Positions 62,556 to 64,000 of a DNA stretch of 64,000 nucleotides are shown here, one piece after another (the stretch's first letter is position 1; every line of letters begins with the position of its first letter). Origin of the DNA: Dasypus novemcinctus (lineage: Eukaryota > Chordata > Mammalia > Cingulata > Dasypodidae); the NCBI RefSeq assembly GCF_030445035.2, contig NC_080702.1, positions 29,201,843 to 29,265,842 on the forward strand, read 5' to 3'. The position numbers and the translations under genes were made by a program. Under the pieces are notes generated by a model that was not told the origin of the DNA, ran no database searches, and saw only the letters and a program-made list of their open reading frames with translations.

Positions 62556-64000
62556 CCCCTTTTTTTTGGCTTTCTGGCAGTTTGCCTCCCACGCACGCAG
62601 GAACGGCTTGATCAAGGTGCTCCAAAAGCCGTGCCAGCCCGCAGTCCCCTCCTGGGGCAAGAGCCGCGGCGCCACATGGCCTCTTGGCAGTGAGGAAAGG
62701 ATCATGAACCGCCAGCTGCTGAGAAATGTCGGCTGGCTGCCCCGATGCATGGGCACAGAGCGTGAGAACACGTGGGATGGCTGGTGAAATGGTGTGTTAA
62801 ATGGACGCGGCCGTGGGACCCGGTCGATGAGGGGAGGGCGCGGGGGACACACACACACACAGGGATGTTCAGGAAGGATGGAAACTGCGGGGAGAGCTCC
62901 GAAACAATCCCTTGGAGGGCCACAGGGATCGTGTTTTCCCAAACTCGAGACGGGGGCCGCGGTGACAGCAGGGGACGCCGAATCCTTGCCTCAAGCCCGA
63001 GAGGCCGGAAGAGCAAGATTCTTGCCAATGAGATGACGACGGATTGCAGTGGAGATCCAGGGCCCAGGTTCCAGGAAACTGTCCCATGTCCCTTTCCCCT
63101 AATCTCCCGGCCCCGCCAGGCCCCGGGAGGAGCTCAGCCCAGCTGGGCTGCCGGGCCTCATTTCGGGGCTGGGGGACGGAAGGACCCCCGAGTGGGATAG
63201 CTGGCTGCAGCCTCTGGACTTTCTTCTGAGGCCTGACTGCGTCTCAGTGTTCTCAGCTGCAAAATGGGACTACTGAGAGCTGCCCGTTTGTGAGGGTTAA
63301 ACCAATAGCGGCTGAATCGATGACTAGCGACAGCTCAGATTTCTTTTCCTGGGGAAACTGAGGCACAGAGAGGCGGACAGATTTGTACATCCGGAGAGAC
63401 ACCAGACAGAACAGAGGGGAGCACTTTTTCGAAAACGCGGAGGTCCGTCTAACGCCTCCTGGGAATCCCGGCCCTTGGCCCACGAGACGGACAAAGCAAG
63501 TTAACAGACCGGAGAGCAAAGAAGCAAAGGGCCCTGGGGCTGGGTGCTTCCGTTTGAGACCTTGGCATGCCCCCCTCCCCGCTTCCCACCGACGTGGTGC
63601 CCACCTGCTCATAAAGAGAGACAAAGAGCAAAATTCTTGCGGAGAGAGAGAGATCCTCTCGGGAGGGGGGAGGCCAGAAACCTGCAGCTGGGGGGAAGAT
63701 TCTGAAACTTTTCTGGAGGAAAAAAGTAGCAGCTTGAGGGTTCCTTCTCTGGCCTTTTTTTTTTTTTTGGCAGATTGTCCTTTGCGCATGCAGGAGTGGC
63801 TTGATCCAGGAGCATTGCCAGCTGTGCTGGGTCTGCAGCCCTGCTCTACGGGACCAGATGGACTCTCAGCAGTGAGGCGGGGAGGCTGGCAGCAGGTGGG
63901 ATCTCAGGGTCTCCCCTCCCATCCCTGTGCCCATCAGGTAACAGTACTTTCTGGCTGAACCCCTGCTACCAGCTCCTCCAAAACGCCGTGAAACTTCCTG

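Overview
The window is mammalian genomic DNA. It carries the 3' part of one large multi-exon gene on the minus strand, and I see no second gene. The gene is CACNA1A, the pore-forming alpha-1A subunit of the Cav2.1 (P/Q-type) neuronal calcium channel. Twenty-three consecutive coding exons can be placed with GT-AG borders and matching phases, from the domain III S4 voltage sensor (58572) to the stop codon (6748). Counting back from the terminal exon, they correspond to human exons 25-47. A 3' UTR of about 0.9 kb follows, with an AATAAA signal at 5855-5860. The 58573-64000 end is intron 24. The exons for domain III S1-S3 lie outside the window.

The organism is very probably a xenarthran, most likely an armadillo. 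The introns and the downstream flank hold many copies of a roughly 400-430 bp tRNA-headed SINE. Its head has A- and B-box-like segments and its tail is AATAAA-rich followed by TCTTT, matching what I know of the armadillo DAS SINEs. There are also short tRNA-only SINEs, dimeric and tetrameric variants, and a recurrent LINE-like 3' end. Several SINEs have clear target-site duplications and some sit inside older LINE-like copies.

Layout: 1-5835 is downstream intergenic DNA, mostly repeats. 5836-14492 is a compact, GC-rich cluster of exons 39-47 coding for the cytoplasmic C-terminus (pre-IQ segment, IQ motif, His tract, short Gln tract, RIM-BP-type proline motif, DDDDWC end). 14493-34405 holds exons 35-38 separated by repeat-laden introns. 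34406-35144 is a tight group of exons 32-34. 35145-58572 holds exons 25-31. Together the exons encode the end of domain III, all of domain IV with both of its selectivity-filter glutamates' domains represented, and the whole calmodulin- and partner-binding tail.

Most notable points: (i) a minisatellite at the exon 34 border in which the 5' splice site itself is repeated seven times; (ii) a candidate 6-nt AAT-CCG (Asn-Pro) microexon in intron 31; (iii) the 5-nt GGCAG alternative acceptor that decides whether exon 47 is read, with only four CAG codons in the Gln tract; (iv) an apparent 1-base frameshift in a homopolymer of exon 42; (v) a 155-bp tandem array filling intron 45 that looks descended from an LTR end; (vi) failure to find the partner EF-hand cassette of exon 37. 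All family assignments come from reading motifs by eye, with no database search.
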